Shown here: in pieces, positions 42,495 to 51,527 of the stretch
How positions within the stretch are numbered: the first letter of the stretch is position 1
Layout of the letters: each line of letters starts with the position of its first letter
Assembly: GCA_943369295.1 (NCBI GenBank)
Contig: CALRMU020000005.1
Location: 1-64,000, forward strand
DNA length: 64,000 nt
Source: JAKRSE01 sp943369295
GTDB taxonomy: Bacteria > Armatimonadota > Fimbriimonadia > Fimbriimonadales > Fimbriimonadaceae
Reading direction: 5' to 3'
Made by a program: the position numbers and the translations under genes
The notes under the pieces: model-generated
Database searches by the model: none
Told to the model about the DNA's origin: nothing
What the model saw: only the letters and a program-made list of their open reading frames with translations

Positions 42495-43244
42495 TTAGCT
42501 TAGGACCCTATAAATCATCCAGCCTGCGACAAGAAAAACCAAGACGGCAAATGATGATTTAAGGACATCTTTGGGGGCCTTGTCTCTCACCAGCAAACCC
42601 AATACCAAGCCCAGCAAGGCCACCCCAACAATGGCACCCAGCAGACTCCACTGAATCGGCCGAGAAAGCTCACCAGCAAACCCAACAAGTGACTGCATGC
42701 TGATAACGAGGAGGGAGGTTGGGATCGCCCTTTTGAGCTCAATTCCGAGGAGCAGAGTCAAGGCCGGCAGAATAAGAAAGCCGCCTCCAGCCCCTAAAAC
42801 TCCGCTGACCATGCCGATCATAAGCCCAACCAGAGCGATCTTAATCTGGTTTGTCTCAACCTTGGGTTCGGCCTTTTCTGGGAGCAGCATTTTTGCTCCG
42901 ATAAGAATCATGACCAAGGCAAAGGCACCGAGAAGGAAGTCATCTTTTGCGACTCCCAAAACGGGATCGGGAATGTTGGGCACGATGAACATGCGTGCCG
43001 AGAAGGCACCAACCATTGAAGGGACAGCCAGTGAAAGGCCAGCTTTCCACTCGATCTCCTTGCTGAGCATGCCTTTCACGGCCCCGACACTGCTTGCAAG
43101 GCCGACGACCAGCAAAGAACCTCCGGTCGCTTCGAGGGCAGAAAATCCGAAGAGGCCGACCAAAATGGGGACGGTCAAAATTCCTCCGCCGCCACCCAAT
43201 GCGCCGAGGACTAACCCCATCCCTAAAACAGCAAGCCAGCCCAT
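42495..43244 (-). CDS. TauE/SafE-family sulfite/anion exporter
   Basis: 249 aa, about eight hydrophobic helices. The two characteristic halves are visible: GLVLGALGGGGGILTVPILV near 10-29 and GMVSGVLGAGGGFLILPALT near 140-160. In operon with rhodanese genes 61 bp downstream, so export of sulfite or sulfonate from persulfide oxidation is the simplest reading. Its start lies 134 bp from the divergent fur gene. Confidence 0.9.
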   Translation of the reverse strand: MGWLAVLGMGLVLGALGGGGGILTVPILVGLFGFSALEATGGSLLVVGLASSVGAVKGMLSKEIEWKAGLSLAVPSMVGAFSARMFIVPNIPDPVLGVAKDDFLLGAFALVMILIGAKMLLPEKAEPKVETNQIKIALVGLMIGMVSGVLGAGGGFLILPALTLLLGIELKRAIPTSLLVISMQSLVGFAGELSRPIQWSLLGAIVGVALLGLVLGLLVRDKAPKDVLKSSFAVLVFLVAGWMIYRVLS

Positions 43245-43378
43245 TTAACTACTCAGAGCCTTCAGCCTAGCAGAGCGATTCATCTGCGTTAGAAGAGCTA
43301 GGGCTTATCTTTGAAGATCTTCGGTCCAGACGACTCATTGTCTGTACTCAATCCAGATAACACCGGTAACCTGTTGAA

Positions 43379-43819
43379 ATGCAAAAGGGTGTTGAACAGC
43401 GCCTTAAGCAGGCGAAACTGCGGCTTACAGCCCAGAGGCTTGCCGTGCTTGAAGCTGTCGGCGGACCCGGAATGCACCAAGACGCCGAAACGATTGTTCT
43501 GGCGGCAAAAGCAAGGGTCAGCAGCCTTTCCAGGCAGGCCGTTTACGATAACCTCAATGCCCTAGTGGCAGCGGGAATCATCCGCCGAATCGAACCCGCT
43601 GGGCGCCCCGCCCTCTACGAATCTCGGGTCGACGACAACCACCATCACCTCATCTGCCGCACCTGCTATGCCACCTTTGATGTGGACTGCACGATCGGCG
43701 CAGCTCCCTGTCTTCAACCCTCAACTGACCACGGCTTTCTTGTCGATGAAGCCGAGGTCATCTTTTGGGGGATCTGCCCCACTTGTCAGCAAAAACACTC
43801 TCAAGGAGAATCTAACTAG
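43379..43819 (+). CDS. Fur-family regulator (PerR/FurA-like) upstream of katG
   Basis: 146 aa. N-terminal winged helix (LKQAKLRLTAQRLAVLEAV, SLSRQAVYDNLNALVAAGII) and dimerisation domain with ligands NHHHLICRTC and a second CPTC near the C-terminus, so the structural zinc Cys4 set is present. Placed 2 bp before katG, as FurA in mycobacteria, so it probably represses the operon until peroxide is sensed. The start at ATG 43379 follows ACCTGTTGAA. Confidence 0.9.
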   Translation: MQKGVEQRLKQAKLRLTAQRLAVLEAVGGPGMHQDAETIVLAAKARVSSLSRQAVYDNLNALVAAGIIRRIEPAGRPALYESRVDDNHHHLICRTCYATFDVDCTIGAAPCLQPSTDHGFLVDEAEVIFWGICPTCQQKHSQGESN

Positions 43820-43821
43820 CC

Positions 43822-45993
43822 ATGTCAAGCGAATCTAAATGCCCCTTCTCAGGCTCAGCCGCCGGACCATCCAACAAAGATTGGTGGCCTAATCAGCTTC
43901 GAGTCGATCTGCTCAACCAGCACTCCAGCAAGTCAGACCCCTTGGGTGGAACCTTTAACTACAAGGAAGAGTTCGCCAAGCTGGACTTCGAGGCTCTGAA
44001 GCAGGATCTGCGAGACCTCATGACCGACTCGCAGGATTGGTGGCCCGCCGACTTTGGCCACTACGGTCCCCAGTTCATCAGAATGTCTTGGCACGCCGCC
44101 GGCACTTACCGAATCGGTGATGGACGAGGCGGCGCTGGCCGAGGTCAGCAGAGGTTCGCTCCCCTCAACTCCTGGCCCGACAACGTCAACATCGATAAAT
44201 CTCGCCGACTTCTTTGGCCGATTAAGCAGAAGTACGGTCAGAAGATTTCTTGGGCTGACCTGCTGGTTCTCGCCGGAAACGTCGCCCTCGAAACCATGGG
44301 ATTCAAGACTTACGGCTTTGCAGCAGGCCGCGAAGACACCTGGGAACCTGATCAGGACATCTTCTGGGGCAGCGAAAACACATGGCTTGGCAGCAGCCGC
44401 TACAAAGGTCAGCGCGACCTGGACAACCCTCTTGCCGCCGTTCAGATGGGCTTGATCTACGTCAACCCCGAAGGCCCCGATGGCAACCCCGACCCGGTGG
44501 CCGCCGCTCATGACATCAGAGAAACCTTCGCTCGGATGGCCATGGACGACGAAGAAACTGTCGCCCTTATCGCCGGAGGCCACACCTTTGGAAAGTGCCA
44601 CGGAGCTGGAACAACGGACCACGTGGGCGTTGACCCAGAAGGTGCTGATCTTGAAGAGCAGGGCTTCGGATGGACCAGCAGCTATGGCACCGGTCATGGA
44701 GCCGACACCATCACCAGCGGCCTTGAAGTCACCTGGACCACCACTCCAACTCAGTGGGGAGTCAACTACTTTGAGAACCTTTTCGGTTTTGAATGGGAGC
44801 TGACCAAGAGCCCAGCTGGTGCATTTCAGTGGGTGGCTAAGGATGCAGAGGAGATCATTCCGGATGCTCACATTGCTGGCAGGAAGCACAAGCCAACAAT
44901 GTTGACAACTGACTTGTCGCTGCGATTCGACCCCGCCTACGAAAAGATTTCCCGCCACTTTTTGGAGAACCCAGATGCCTTTGCCGACGCCTTTGCCCGG
45001 GCTTGGTTTAAGCTGACTCACCGCGATCTTGGCCCCAAGGCCCGCTACCTTGGACCAGAAGTTCCGAGCGAAGAACTGATCTGGCAGGATCCAGTCCCTG
45101 CCGCTGACCACGCCTTGATCGATGGCACCGATGCTGATGTTCTGAAGGCGAAGATTCTGGCTTCTGGCCTCACGGTTTCAGAACTTGTCGGCACCGCTTG
45201 GGCTGCCTGTTCGACCTTTAGAGGTTCTGACAAGCGAGGCGGCGCCAACGGCGCTCGCATTCGACTTGAACCCCAGAGGAGTTGGGAAGTCAACCAGCCT
45301 TATCAGCTTGGAAAGGTGATTGCTGTCCTGGAAGGAATTCAGGCTGAGTTCAATGCTGGCGCAGCTGGCGGCAAGCAGGTTTCTCTGGCTGACCTCATTG
45401 TTCTATCCGGAAATGCCGGAATCGAAGAAGCAGCAAGAGTCGGCGGCTACAGCGTCGCAGTTCCCTTCACAGCAGGCCGAACCGATGCCACTCAGGAACA
45501 GACTGACGTGGAATCCTTCGCTGTATTGGAACCGGTGGCCGATGGCTTTAGGAACTACCAGAACGGAAACAGTCAGGCCCCGGCTGAAGAACTCTTGATC
45601 GACAAGGCTCTGCTCCTGACCCTGACCGCTCCCGAACTGACCGTTCTCATTGGCGGTCTTAGGGTGCTGGGAATCAACCACAACAACGCCAGCCACGGAG
45701 TCTTGACTGCTAAGCCCGGAGTTCTGAGCCAGGATTACTTCGTCAACCTGCTGGATATGGGAACCAAGTGGTCCTCAGCCCCCTCGATCGGTCAGATTTA
45801 TGAGGGCCGGGACCGCACCACAGGAGAGTTGAAGTGGACCGGCACCCGAGCCGATCTTGTCTTCGGTTCGAACTCTGTACTTAGAGCCTTGGCTGAGGTT
45901 TATGCGAGCTCAGATGCTTCTGCGAAGTTTGTGAACGACTTCGTGGCGGCCTGGACCAAGATCACCAACCTGGACCGATTCGACCTGGCTTAA
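43822..45993 (+). CDS. katG: Catalase-peroxidase KatG
   Basis: Bifunctional haem catalase/peroxidase, 723 aa, normal length. Distal Arg87-Trp90-His91 (RMSWHAAG), Tyr213 in GLIYVNPEG and Met239 in RMAMDD, which form the Trp-Tyr-Met adduct needed for catalase activity, and proximal His254 in AGGHTFGKCHG. The duplicated, non-haem C-terminal domain starts near 420. In operon with fur 2 bp upstream. N-terminus MSSESKCPFSGSAAG is usual. Confidence 0.97.
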   Translation: MSSESKCPFSGSAAGPSNKDWWPNQLRVDLLNQHSSKSDPLGGTFNYKEEFAKLDFEALKQDLRDLMTDSQDWWPADFGHYGPQFIRMSWHAAGTYRIGDGRGGAGRGQQRFAPLNSWPDNVNIDKSRRLLWPIKQKYGQKISWADLLVLAGNVALETMGFKTYGFAAGREDTWEPDQDIFWGSENTWLGSSRYKGQRDLDNPLAAVQMGLIYVNPEGPDGNPDPVAAAHDIRETFARMAMDDEETVALIAGGHTFGKCHGAGTTDHVGVDPEGADLEEQGFGWTSSYGTGHGADTITSGLEVTWTTTPTQWGVNYFENLFGFEWELTKSPAGAFQWVAKDAEEIIPDAHIAGRKHKPTMLTTDLSLRFDPAYEKISRHFLENPDAFADAFARAWFKLTHRDLGPKARYLGPEVPSEELIWQDPVPAADHALIDGTDADVLKAKILASGLTVSELVGTAWAACSTFRGSDKRGGANGARIRLEPQRSWEVNQPYQLGKVIAVLEGIQAEFNAGAAGGKQVSLADLIVLSGNAGIEEAARVGGYSVAVPFTAGRTDATQEQTDVESFAVLEPVADGFRNYQNGNSQAPAEELLIDKALLLTLTAPELTVLIGGLRVLGINHNNASHGVLTAKPGVLSQDYFVNLLDMGTKWSSAPSIGQIYEGRDRTTGELKWTGTRADLVFGSNSVLRALAEVYASSDASAKFVNDFVAAWTKITNLDRFDLA

Positions 45994-46039
45994 CCTAGGT
46001 TAAAACCGGGCAGACTCGTCTGCCCTGAAAACAAGTCAG

Positions 46040-46069
46040 AGCGGCTATTGTCTATTGGCAATAGCCGCT
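46040..46069 (+). terminator. Terminator of katG
   Basis: Stem AGCGGCTATTG / CAATAGCCGCT (11 bp), loop TCTATTGG, followed by TTGGTT. 46 bp past the katG stop. Confidence 0.75.
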
Positions 46070-46100
46070 TTGGTTAAGTCCTCGTGGTAATGTTGACCTC

Positions 46101-47048
46101 ATGTTTTTGAGCGGATGCATTTTTGCCGCTGTGATGGGGGCGCAGGCAGCCCCAGCCAAGCAGGAATACAAGGCAAAGCTCGGAACTCCCTATCTAGTCG
46201 GAACAGTTGGGAGGACCGCAGGAGAAAAGAAGGTAACGGAGCTTGGCAACAGCAGATTAATCACCCTGAATTCAGTCCGCACGGCTCTTTCTTTTGGAAC
46301 GAAGCGAGAAACGATTGTTGCTCGACAAGGGAAAATGCTCGTAATCCTTGGATCAACAATCAAGAATCCAGAAAAGAAGCCGATCCTCGTCAGCGATGCA
46401 AGCTGTTTCGCATTGAGATGCTACGAGCCAACATTTAAGGCGAGTGATGTTGATTACAGAGGATCTGCCTTAAAAAATGGCGACATCTTGTCACAGCAGC
46501 TCAAACCAGGCCAGGCGATTGATGTCTGGTCTGTTTACGAGTTTCCCGAACAGATCCCACACTTAAAGATTGGAATCTACTTTCACACCTTTATTGCCTC
46601 CCAGACTCCAAGATTCGATGTGACTAACCTCATCGAAAAGCCAACATCTGTGTTTGCCCAATCAAGCTTGCGGTTTAACTCCTCGGCCCAGGTTGGTTTG
46701 AAAGCCAAATTTGATCTGGACAGCTTGAATTTTCGAGTGCTAGAGGTTAAGAAAGTTTCAGATGGCGGCATCGCCGTTCGAATCGAAGCATCTAACGATA
46801 TGATTCTTCCCGAGCGCTGGGGCTGGCAGTATGCTCAAGCCCAGATTGAAGACTCTTCTGGCCGGAAAACTACTAACTATCCGGACTTTTACATCGATTC
46901 AGCCTACTCTGATTGGGGAATGAACATTCAGCCCCGAAAGTCGATTACTGGTGAGTACAGGTTCTATCCCTCCAACCAAGACGAACCAGTAAAGTTCAGC
47001 CTCACAATGAACTCAACAAAGCGGTCGGTGATGGTTCTTCTGAAATAG
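46101..47048 (+). CDS. Secreted protein of unknown function
   Basis: 315 aa. Begins MFLSGCIFAAVMGAQAAPAK, a short signal peptide (cleavage near AQA 16). The first ~150 residues read as a beta-sandwich (MLVILGSTIKNPEKKPILVS, like DUF4352-type domains), and a second similar half follows (RFNSSAQVGLKAKFDLDSLN to the end). No recognised family. Starts 107 bp after katG, with a terminator between them, and is 58 bp from the next GH5 gene. Confidence 0.7.
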   Translation: MFLSGCIFAAVMGAQAAPAKQEYKAKLGTPYLVGTVGRTAGEKKVTELGNSRLITLNSVRTALSFGTKRETIVARQGKMLVILGSTIKNPEKKPILVSDASCFALRCYEPTFKASDVDYRGSALKNGDILSQQLKPGQAIDVWSVYEFPEQIPHLKIGIYFHTFIASQTPRFDVTNLIEKPTSVFAQSSLRFNSSAQVGLKAKFDLDSLNFRVLEVKKVSDGGIAVRIEASNDMILPERWGWQYAQAQIEDSSGRKTTNYPDFYIDSAYSDWGMNIQPRKSITGEYRFYPSNQDEPVKFSLTMNSTKRSVMVLLK

Positions 47049-47106
47049 ACCTTTCGATACGCTTTTTGCTGGAAGCACCCTGTGAGCTAAAATACTCGAA
47101 AGGAAT

Positions 47107-48225
47107 ATGGTTGACCTTCTGCAAGTGCGCCTCGTCGTGTCCGTGATGACAATTGGCCTGCTGTCAACCACCGGGACATCGATTCAAAGAACTCCAGAGA
47201 TGGCCAAAATCACGGGCCAAAACTATCTGAAGCTCATGTCTCCGGGGATCAACCTTGGCAATACTCTTGAGGCAATCCCGAACCAAACAGCGTGGGGCAA
47301 CCCCCTTCCCAACGCTGCCATTATGAAGAGCTACAAGGCGGCTGGTTTCAAGAGTCTTAGAATCCCGATCGCCTGGAGCCAGTACACAGACGCAAAAGGA
47401 AGGATCGACCCTAAATGGATGAACAACACCAAAGAAGTGGTTAAGCTGGCTCAGGCCAGTGGTCTTTACGTGCTGATCAACATTCACTGGGATGGCGGCT
47501 GGCTTCAGCCCACCTACGCAAATCGAGCCCAAACCGAAGCAAAGTTCAAGAGCTTTTGGGTTCAGATCGCAAACGCCTTTAAGGGTTTCGACCACAGCAT
47601 TCTCTTTGCTGGCACCAACGAGGTTCACGTCACCAATGAGTACGGCCCTCCGACAGCCGAAAACGCGGAGGTTCAGAATGGCTTTAACCAGATCTTTGTG
47701 GACACGGTTCGAGCCACAGGCGGGCTTAACTCCAACCGCTGGCTGGTTGTGCAAAGCTACAACACCGACATTGATGCGGCAGTAAGGGTGAACACTAAAC
47801 TGCCGACCGACAAGGCAAAGAACCGCCTGATGATGGAGGTTCACTACTACTCTCCCTTTAACTTCACTCTCAACGAGAAGAGCAGTATCTGGCAGTGGGG
47901 CAAAAACGCCAAGGATCCTTCGGCGAAGGACACATGGGGAGACGAAGACTTTGTCGATGGCCAGTTTTCGAAAATCAAAAAGGCGTTTGTCGACAAGGGC
48001 ATTCCCGTTCTGCTGGGTGAGTACGGTGTTGGGCTCAAAAAGAACTTCCCAGGCATGAAGGCTTACCAGCTAGATTGGGACAAGTACGTTACCAATTCAG
48101 CTTACAGGCACGGCATGGTTCCTATGTACTGGGATACCGGCGCCGACGTGGGAATGTTTGATCGAACCACGGGCAAGAATCGTGAGCCTGATCGAGTCGC
48201 CGCTATTGTGGCGGCGGCTAAGTAG
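47107..48225 (+). CDS. GH5 endoglucanase (cellulase), secreted
   Basis: 372-aa endo-beta-1,4-glucanase-like enzyme with an N-terminal signal (VRLVVSVMTIGLLSTTGTSI). The GH5 barrel has FKSLRIPIAWSQ near 82-92, INIHWDGGWLQP, acid/base Glu172 in AGTNEV, MMEVHYYSP near 241-250, and nucleophile Glu305 in LLGEYG. It resembles subfamily 2/4 cellulases. No CBM. Followed by a minus-strand membrane gene that overlaps its last 8 bp. Confidence 0.93.
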   Translation: MVDLLQVRLVVSVMTIGLLSTTGTSIQRTPEMAKITGQNYLKLMSPGINLGNTLEAIPNQTAWGNPLPNAAIMKSYKAAGFKSLRIPIAWSQYTDAKGRIDPKWMNNTKEVVKLAQASGLYVLINIHWDGGWLQPTYANRAQTEAKFKSFWVQIANAFKGFDHSILFAGTNEVHVTNEYGPPTAENAEVQNGFNQIFVDTVRATGGLNSNRWLVVQSYNTDIDAAVRVNTKLPTDKAKNRLMMEVHYYSPFNFTLNEKSSIWQWGKNAKDPSAKDTWGDEDFVDGQFSKIKKAFVDKGIPVLLGEYGVGLKKNFPGMKAYQLDWDKYVTNSAYRHGMVPMYWDTGADVGMFDRTTGKNREPDRVAAIVAAAK

Positions 48226-48796
48226 GGCCTGACTTCTTTAACTTCGCTGCTGGCACCTGGGTTAAGTCCAAAACGACGAGCCAGACTGCGAAGAACAAAA
48301 AGGAGATCCTCTGCATCCAAGGCAAAGTTCCATCAAGCTGACCACCATAGTAAAGGGCAGCACTGATAAAGAGCAGAACAGATGAAGCCACGCCTCCTGC
48401 GAGCAGACCATAGCTTTTTAGAATCGTCAGCCGCCGAAGCAGCAGAATAAGGGTGCCAGTCATAAAGGCCACCGAAATGTTGATCATCAGATCGTGCATC
48501 GGGGTGACAATAAAGCACCCGTACACGCAGGAGCCAAACCCTGTCATTCTCAGCCAGCTGGCATCTGGCTTAAAAGCCTCGGATCTCGCAAGCCGCTCAA
48601 AAATCAGGGCAAGAGAAAGCCAAAAAGCAAAGACTCCGGCAATGGCAATCCATCGGCTGGTCTCGCTTCCGGCATGAAAAAGGCTTGAAATGAAGTCTTT
48701 GTTCCAGTTGTAGCCACCAGGGAAAAACAGGGTCGCAGACCAAACCACAACAAGGGCCACAACCACACCGATGGCCGGCAGATACTTGAGCTTCAT
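48218..48796 (-). CDS. DUF998-like membrane protein
   Basis: 192 aa from ATG 48796 (MKLKYLPAIGVVVALVVVWS); 48817 is the alternative. Six hydrophobic helices with a conserved-looking FFPGGYNWNKDFISSLF after the first, as in DUF998 proteins. Function unknown. The 3' end overlaps the end of the convergent cellulase gene by 8 bp. Confidence 0.7.
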   Translation of the reverse strand: MKLKYLPAIGVVVALVVVWSATLFFPGGYNWNKDFISSLFHAGSETSRWIAIAGVFAFWLSLALIFERLARSEAFKPDASWLRMTGFGSCVYGCFIVTPMHDLMINISVAFMTGTLILLLRRLTILKSYGLLAGGVASSVLLFISAALYYGGQLDGTLPWMQRISFLFFAVWLVVLDLTQVPAAKLKKSGPT

Positions 48797-48887
48797 ACAG
48801 CTTGCGGCAGTAGGCATCTAAGTCCTGACTGCCAGTGGACTTACCTCGGCCAGAAACAAAAGGATGCAGGCCCTAAGCACAAAAAGA

Positions 48888-48911
48888 GTCGACCCCACTA
48901 AGGAGGCCGAC
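48888..48911 (-). terminator. Terminator of the PEP-CTERM gene
   Basis: GTCGACC / GGCCGAC stem (one G-T pair), 10-nt loop, then TCTTTTTGTG on the minus strand. 27 bp past the stop of the PEP-CTERM gene. Confidence 0.7.
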
Positions 48912-48938
48912 CAATTGACTGACAGGGAGGAAAAGCTG

Positions 48939-49874
48939 TTAAGCGGAGGGCTTGCGTCTGCGAAGAATGCCCAGACCAAGCAGACCACCCAAAACAACCA
49001 TGGTGGCTGGCTCGGGCACTGCCTGATACTGAGTGCCAGACATTCCAACGATCGAAACATCCGTCACAAGGTTGCCAGCCATGTCTCTCAGCTCAACGCC
49101 AAGAAACTCGACGGTGTTTGAGAAGTTTGAGTCGCCAGAGAAGGTTTCTCCCAGGTCAAGCTCTCTCAGGTTTGGCTGGAAGATCGTGTTCATTTGAACG
49201 GAAGCCTTCTGCCCAGCCTGACCGATGAAAACAGGATCGGTCCTTACTACTTGGTCAACCTGACCAGGATTGAGGAAGAGGAATCTCTGTGAATCCGCCT
49301 GACCGACCTGGACATCCAGCAGACTAAATGACTTGGTGTTTTCGTTGCTTCCAGTAATTCTAAACACATAAGTGGCCAAGTATCCCGTCGCCGTTCCTCC
49401 GTACTGAAGGGTATCCACCCATCCGGCAGTGGCGACTCCCTGCATAACATCCGGGACACCGAATGCATCATAGACCTCATTGATGGTGTCGTAAAGGGGC
49501 GTGTTAGCTTCGTTGAAGAAAGAGTTGTAAAGGGTCCCTTGGTATCGAGTTTTGATGACTCCGTAGTCCCCGCGAACCGTTCCAGTCCCCTCGAAGGTCA
49601 TCGAGTTATTGCTGCCGTTTTGGTCTAACCCGTAGTAGCTGAGGTTGGTTTCAAAGTCGTGAAGCAGTCCATCAGTGAAGACGCCTGAGGAGTCTTCTGT
49701 TGCAAACCTGATGCTGCCGTTTGGCAGAGCTCGAGTCTGATTCGATCCTTCGAACTTGATCTCTCCGTATCTTTCAAAGTCTGCTCCACTCACCTGGGCA
49801 AACACAGCGACGGGGGCCAGGGCCATGCAGGCTCCAACTGCCATCAGGCCATACCGGATGCGGCTTTTTGTCAT
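48939..49874 (-). CDS. PEP-CTERM sorting-domain protein
   Basis: 311 aa, exported and probably processed by an exosortase. Signal peptide MTKSRIRYGLMAVGACMALA to FAQ near 27, then a beta-rich Gly/Asn/Ser mature domain (NENTKSFSLLDVQVGQADSQ). The C-terminus is the canonical sorting signal VPEPATMVVLGGLLGLGILR then RRK. No exosortase gene is in the window, so it must be elsewhere. Function of the mature part unknown; often surface or extracellular matrix related. Confidence 0.93.
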   Translation of the reverse strand: MTKSRIRYGLMAVGACMALAPVAVFAQVSGADFERYGEIKFEGSNQTRALPNGSIRFATEDSSGVFTDGLLHDFETNLSYYGLDQNGSNNSMTFEGTGTVRGDYGVIKTRYQGTLYNSFFNEANTPLYDTINEVYDAFGVPDVMQGVATAGWVDTLQYGGTATGYLATYVFRITGSNENTKSFSLLDVQVGQADSQRFLFLNPGQVDQVVRTDPVFIGQAGQKASVQMNTIFQPNLRELDLGETFSGDSNFSNTVEFLGVELRDMAGNLVTDVSIVGMSGTQYQAVPEPATMVVLGGLLGLGILRRRKPSA

Positions 49875-49981
49875 GTCCGAAGTCTGACAAGCCCAGGCAT
49901 TACATAGACATTACTTTCGCTAATTCTACTAAGATCGCCACCAAACTGGTATTTTTGCCTATGGGGAGTTTTAAGCAGATC

Positions 49982-50344
49982 TTAACGGGTCTTCTTTGCC
50001 TTGTCTGCCTCAACATTTCGCCGTATCATTTTCCTTACCAGTTCAGGATTCAAGGGCTTATCCGGCGTGAACTGAATCGTCCCTTTTGACACCTTGTGGC
50101 CAGCCAGTTCCTCGGCGTAATCCAAGGCTACGCCTCCGGGGAAAAAGGAGCAGTGCTTAGCGAAGGCTGCGAAGTGGCAGATGCTCCCTTTCAGCTTGTA
50201 GCTCGGCATTCCGTAGCTGATTCTTTCTTCGGCATCCGGCACCTCTTCTCGGATCAAGCTCCTTAAGTCTTCCAAAGCCACTCTGAATTCAACGTTCTCT
50301 ATGGCCGCCATGTATTCGTCAACCGTCGTGGGGCCAGGCTTCAC
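49982..50344 (-). CDS. DUF1801 (YdhG-like) protein
   Basis: 120-aa soluble protein. The core ALEDLRSLIREEVPDAEERI and SYGMPSYKLKGSICHFAAF followed by HCSFFPGGVAL and KGTIQFTPDKPLNPELVRK is the DUF1801 pattern. These small proteins are of unknown function. It ends in a Lys-rich KAKKTR. The downstream zinc-ribbon gene (50355-50501) is on the same strand just upstream. Confidence 0.88.
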   Translation of the reverse strand: MKPGPTTVDEYMAAIENVEFRVALEDLRSLIREEVPDAEERISYGMPSYKLKGSICHFAAFAKHCSFFPGGVALDYAEELAGHKVSKGTIQFTPDKPLNPELVRKMIRRNVEADKAKKTR

Positions 50345-50354
50345 CTAACAAACG

Positions 50355-50501
50355 TTACCCTTTAGATTTGTTCATCCGGCACTTGTCGCTGCAGAACTTG
50401 ACTTCGTCCCAGCACCTCTCCCATTTCTTGCGCCAAGAAAAAGGTCTGCCGCAGATCGGGCAGACCTTTGTAGGGAGGTGAGAGTTTGGCCTCGCTTTCA
50501 T
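50355..50501 (-). CDS. DUF2256-type zinc-ribbon protein (48 aa)
   Basis: Found by reading the minus strand: ATG 50501 to TAA 50355. Sequence has KVCPICGRPFSWRKKWERC and WDEVKFCSDKCRMNK, two Cys-x2-Cys / Cys-x3-Cys knuckles with a basic-aromatic middle, matching DUF2256 from memory. Function unknown; 10 bp upstream of the DUF1801 gene start, so co-transcribed with it. Confidence 0.85.
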   Translation of the reverse strand: MKARPNSHLPTKVCPICGRPFSWRKKWERCWDEVKFCSDKCRMNKSKG

Positions 50502-50554
50502 GGTCTATCAAGACTACGAAGCATTAAGCCAATCAGGATGCTAAAGCAGGAGTT

Positions 50555-51391
50555 TCAGTCCCCTCCACCGCATCCACCACCACAGCCGCCACCCCCAGAA
50601 TCTCCTCCTCCTGAGTCGCTGCCGCTGTCATTATCATGATGATGCGAGCTGCCGCTGCCACAGCCTGAGCCACCGTGTCCGCCATAGCCGCCGCTGCCAG
50701 TGGTGTCGCCCCCATTTCTGCCATGTCCCGTCTTGGAGGCGCGATAGATCATCACTATAAAGAAGAGAGTGAGCACGACTCCAATCACAATCAGAAGAGC
50801 AAAAGGATTCTCTACTGGTGCCTGATCTGTCGTAGCCAGCACACAACCCGCACCAATTAGGCTCAAAATCACAGCCGCAAAGGGCAGTCTGAGTTTTGAG
50901 AAATCTGGCTTTCTAATAACCCAGTGGTCATTCAGGTTGACCCTAGCCCAGGCCAAGTCATGACCGAACCGGCTCTCAGTGGGGGGCCAGATATCAGCAG
51001 GAGGTGCTTCCCCAAAGACCTCGGAGTAGAGCTTCAGCGTCGCTTCGTACTGGTTTTCAAATTTGTCCGATTCCGATCCACCTCCCTTGGTGGGGTGGTG
51101 ATGAAGTGGAAAAGGCAGAAGACGATGGAATCTTTCCCAGTAGCTGACAGTGTAGGTGAGATGCAGGTGCCAGGCCTGGTCAACGTGTTCGCTTGGGGTG
51201 ACTTGACGACCAGCGACCATGGCCAAAGCCACAAACCGCTTGTATTCCTCAATCACTCGGTTGGAGAAAGAGAGAGTCCACTGATTCTCTCTGGCCAGTC
51301 TCTTGGCGAAGCTGAGCTTGACCGCTCCGCCATCGATGTCGAAAGAGGAAATCTGCGAGATCAGTTCCCTCTGTTCTTCTGACAACTGCAT
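50555..51391 (-). CDS. Glycine-rich-domain (GRDP / DUF1399-like) membrane protein
   Basis: 278 aa, ATG 51391 with AGGAG a few bases upstream. The N-terminal soluble domain has EYKRFVALAMVAGRQVTPSE and VDQAWHLHLTYTVSYWERF, the signature of the glycine-rich domain protein family best known from plants, with conserved His-rich core. Two hydrophobic spans (LPFAAVILSLIGAGCVLATT, FALLIVIGVVLTLFFIVMIY) follow, and the C-terminal ~55 residues are almost only Gly, Ser, His, Asp and Cys. Function unknown. Confidence 0.75.
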   Translation of the reverse strand: MQLSEEQRELISQISSFDIDGGAVKLSFAKRLARENQWTLSFSNRVIEEYKRFVALAMVAGRQVTPSEHVDQAWHLHLTYTVSYWERFHRLLPFPLHHHPTKGGGSESDKFENQYEATLKLYSEVFGEAPPADIWPPTESRFGHDLAWARVNLNDHWVIRKPDFSKLRLPFAAVILSLIGAGCVLATTDQAPVENPFALLIVIGVVLTLFFIVMIYRASKTGHGRNGGDTTGSGGYGGHGGSGCGSGSSHHHDNDSGSDSGGGDSGGGGCGGGCGGGD

Positions 51392-51527
51392 TGTTCTCCT
51401 CAAAAGTTCACCTAAACAAAGTCTAGGACACCTTGTTTATTGAATTGTTAAGAAGCCGGAAGGAGACCTATAGGGCCCCTTCCAGTCTCTATGAACATAT
51501 ACAGTTTTTAGGCACTTTAGGCTGCGT

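Noticed and set aside
43933..45111. Minus-strand 392-codon frame inside katG
   Set aside because: Antisense shadow of a highly conserved gene.
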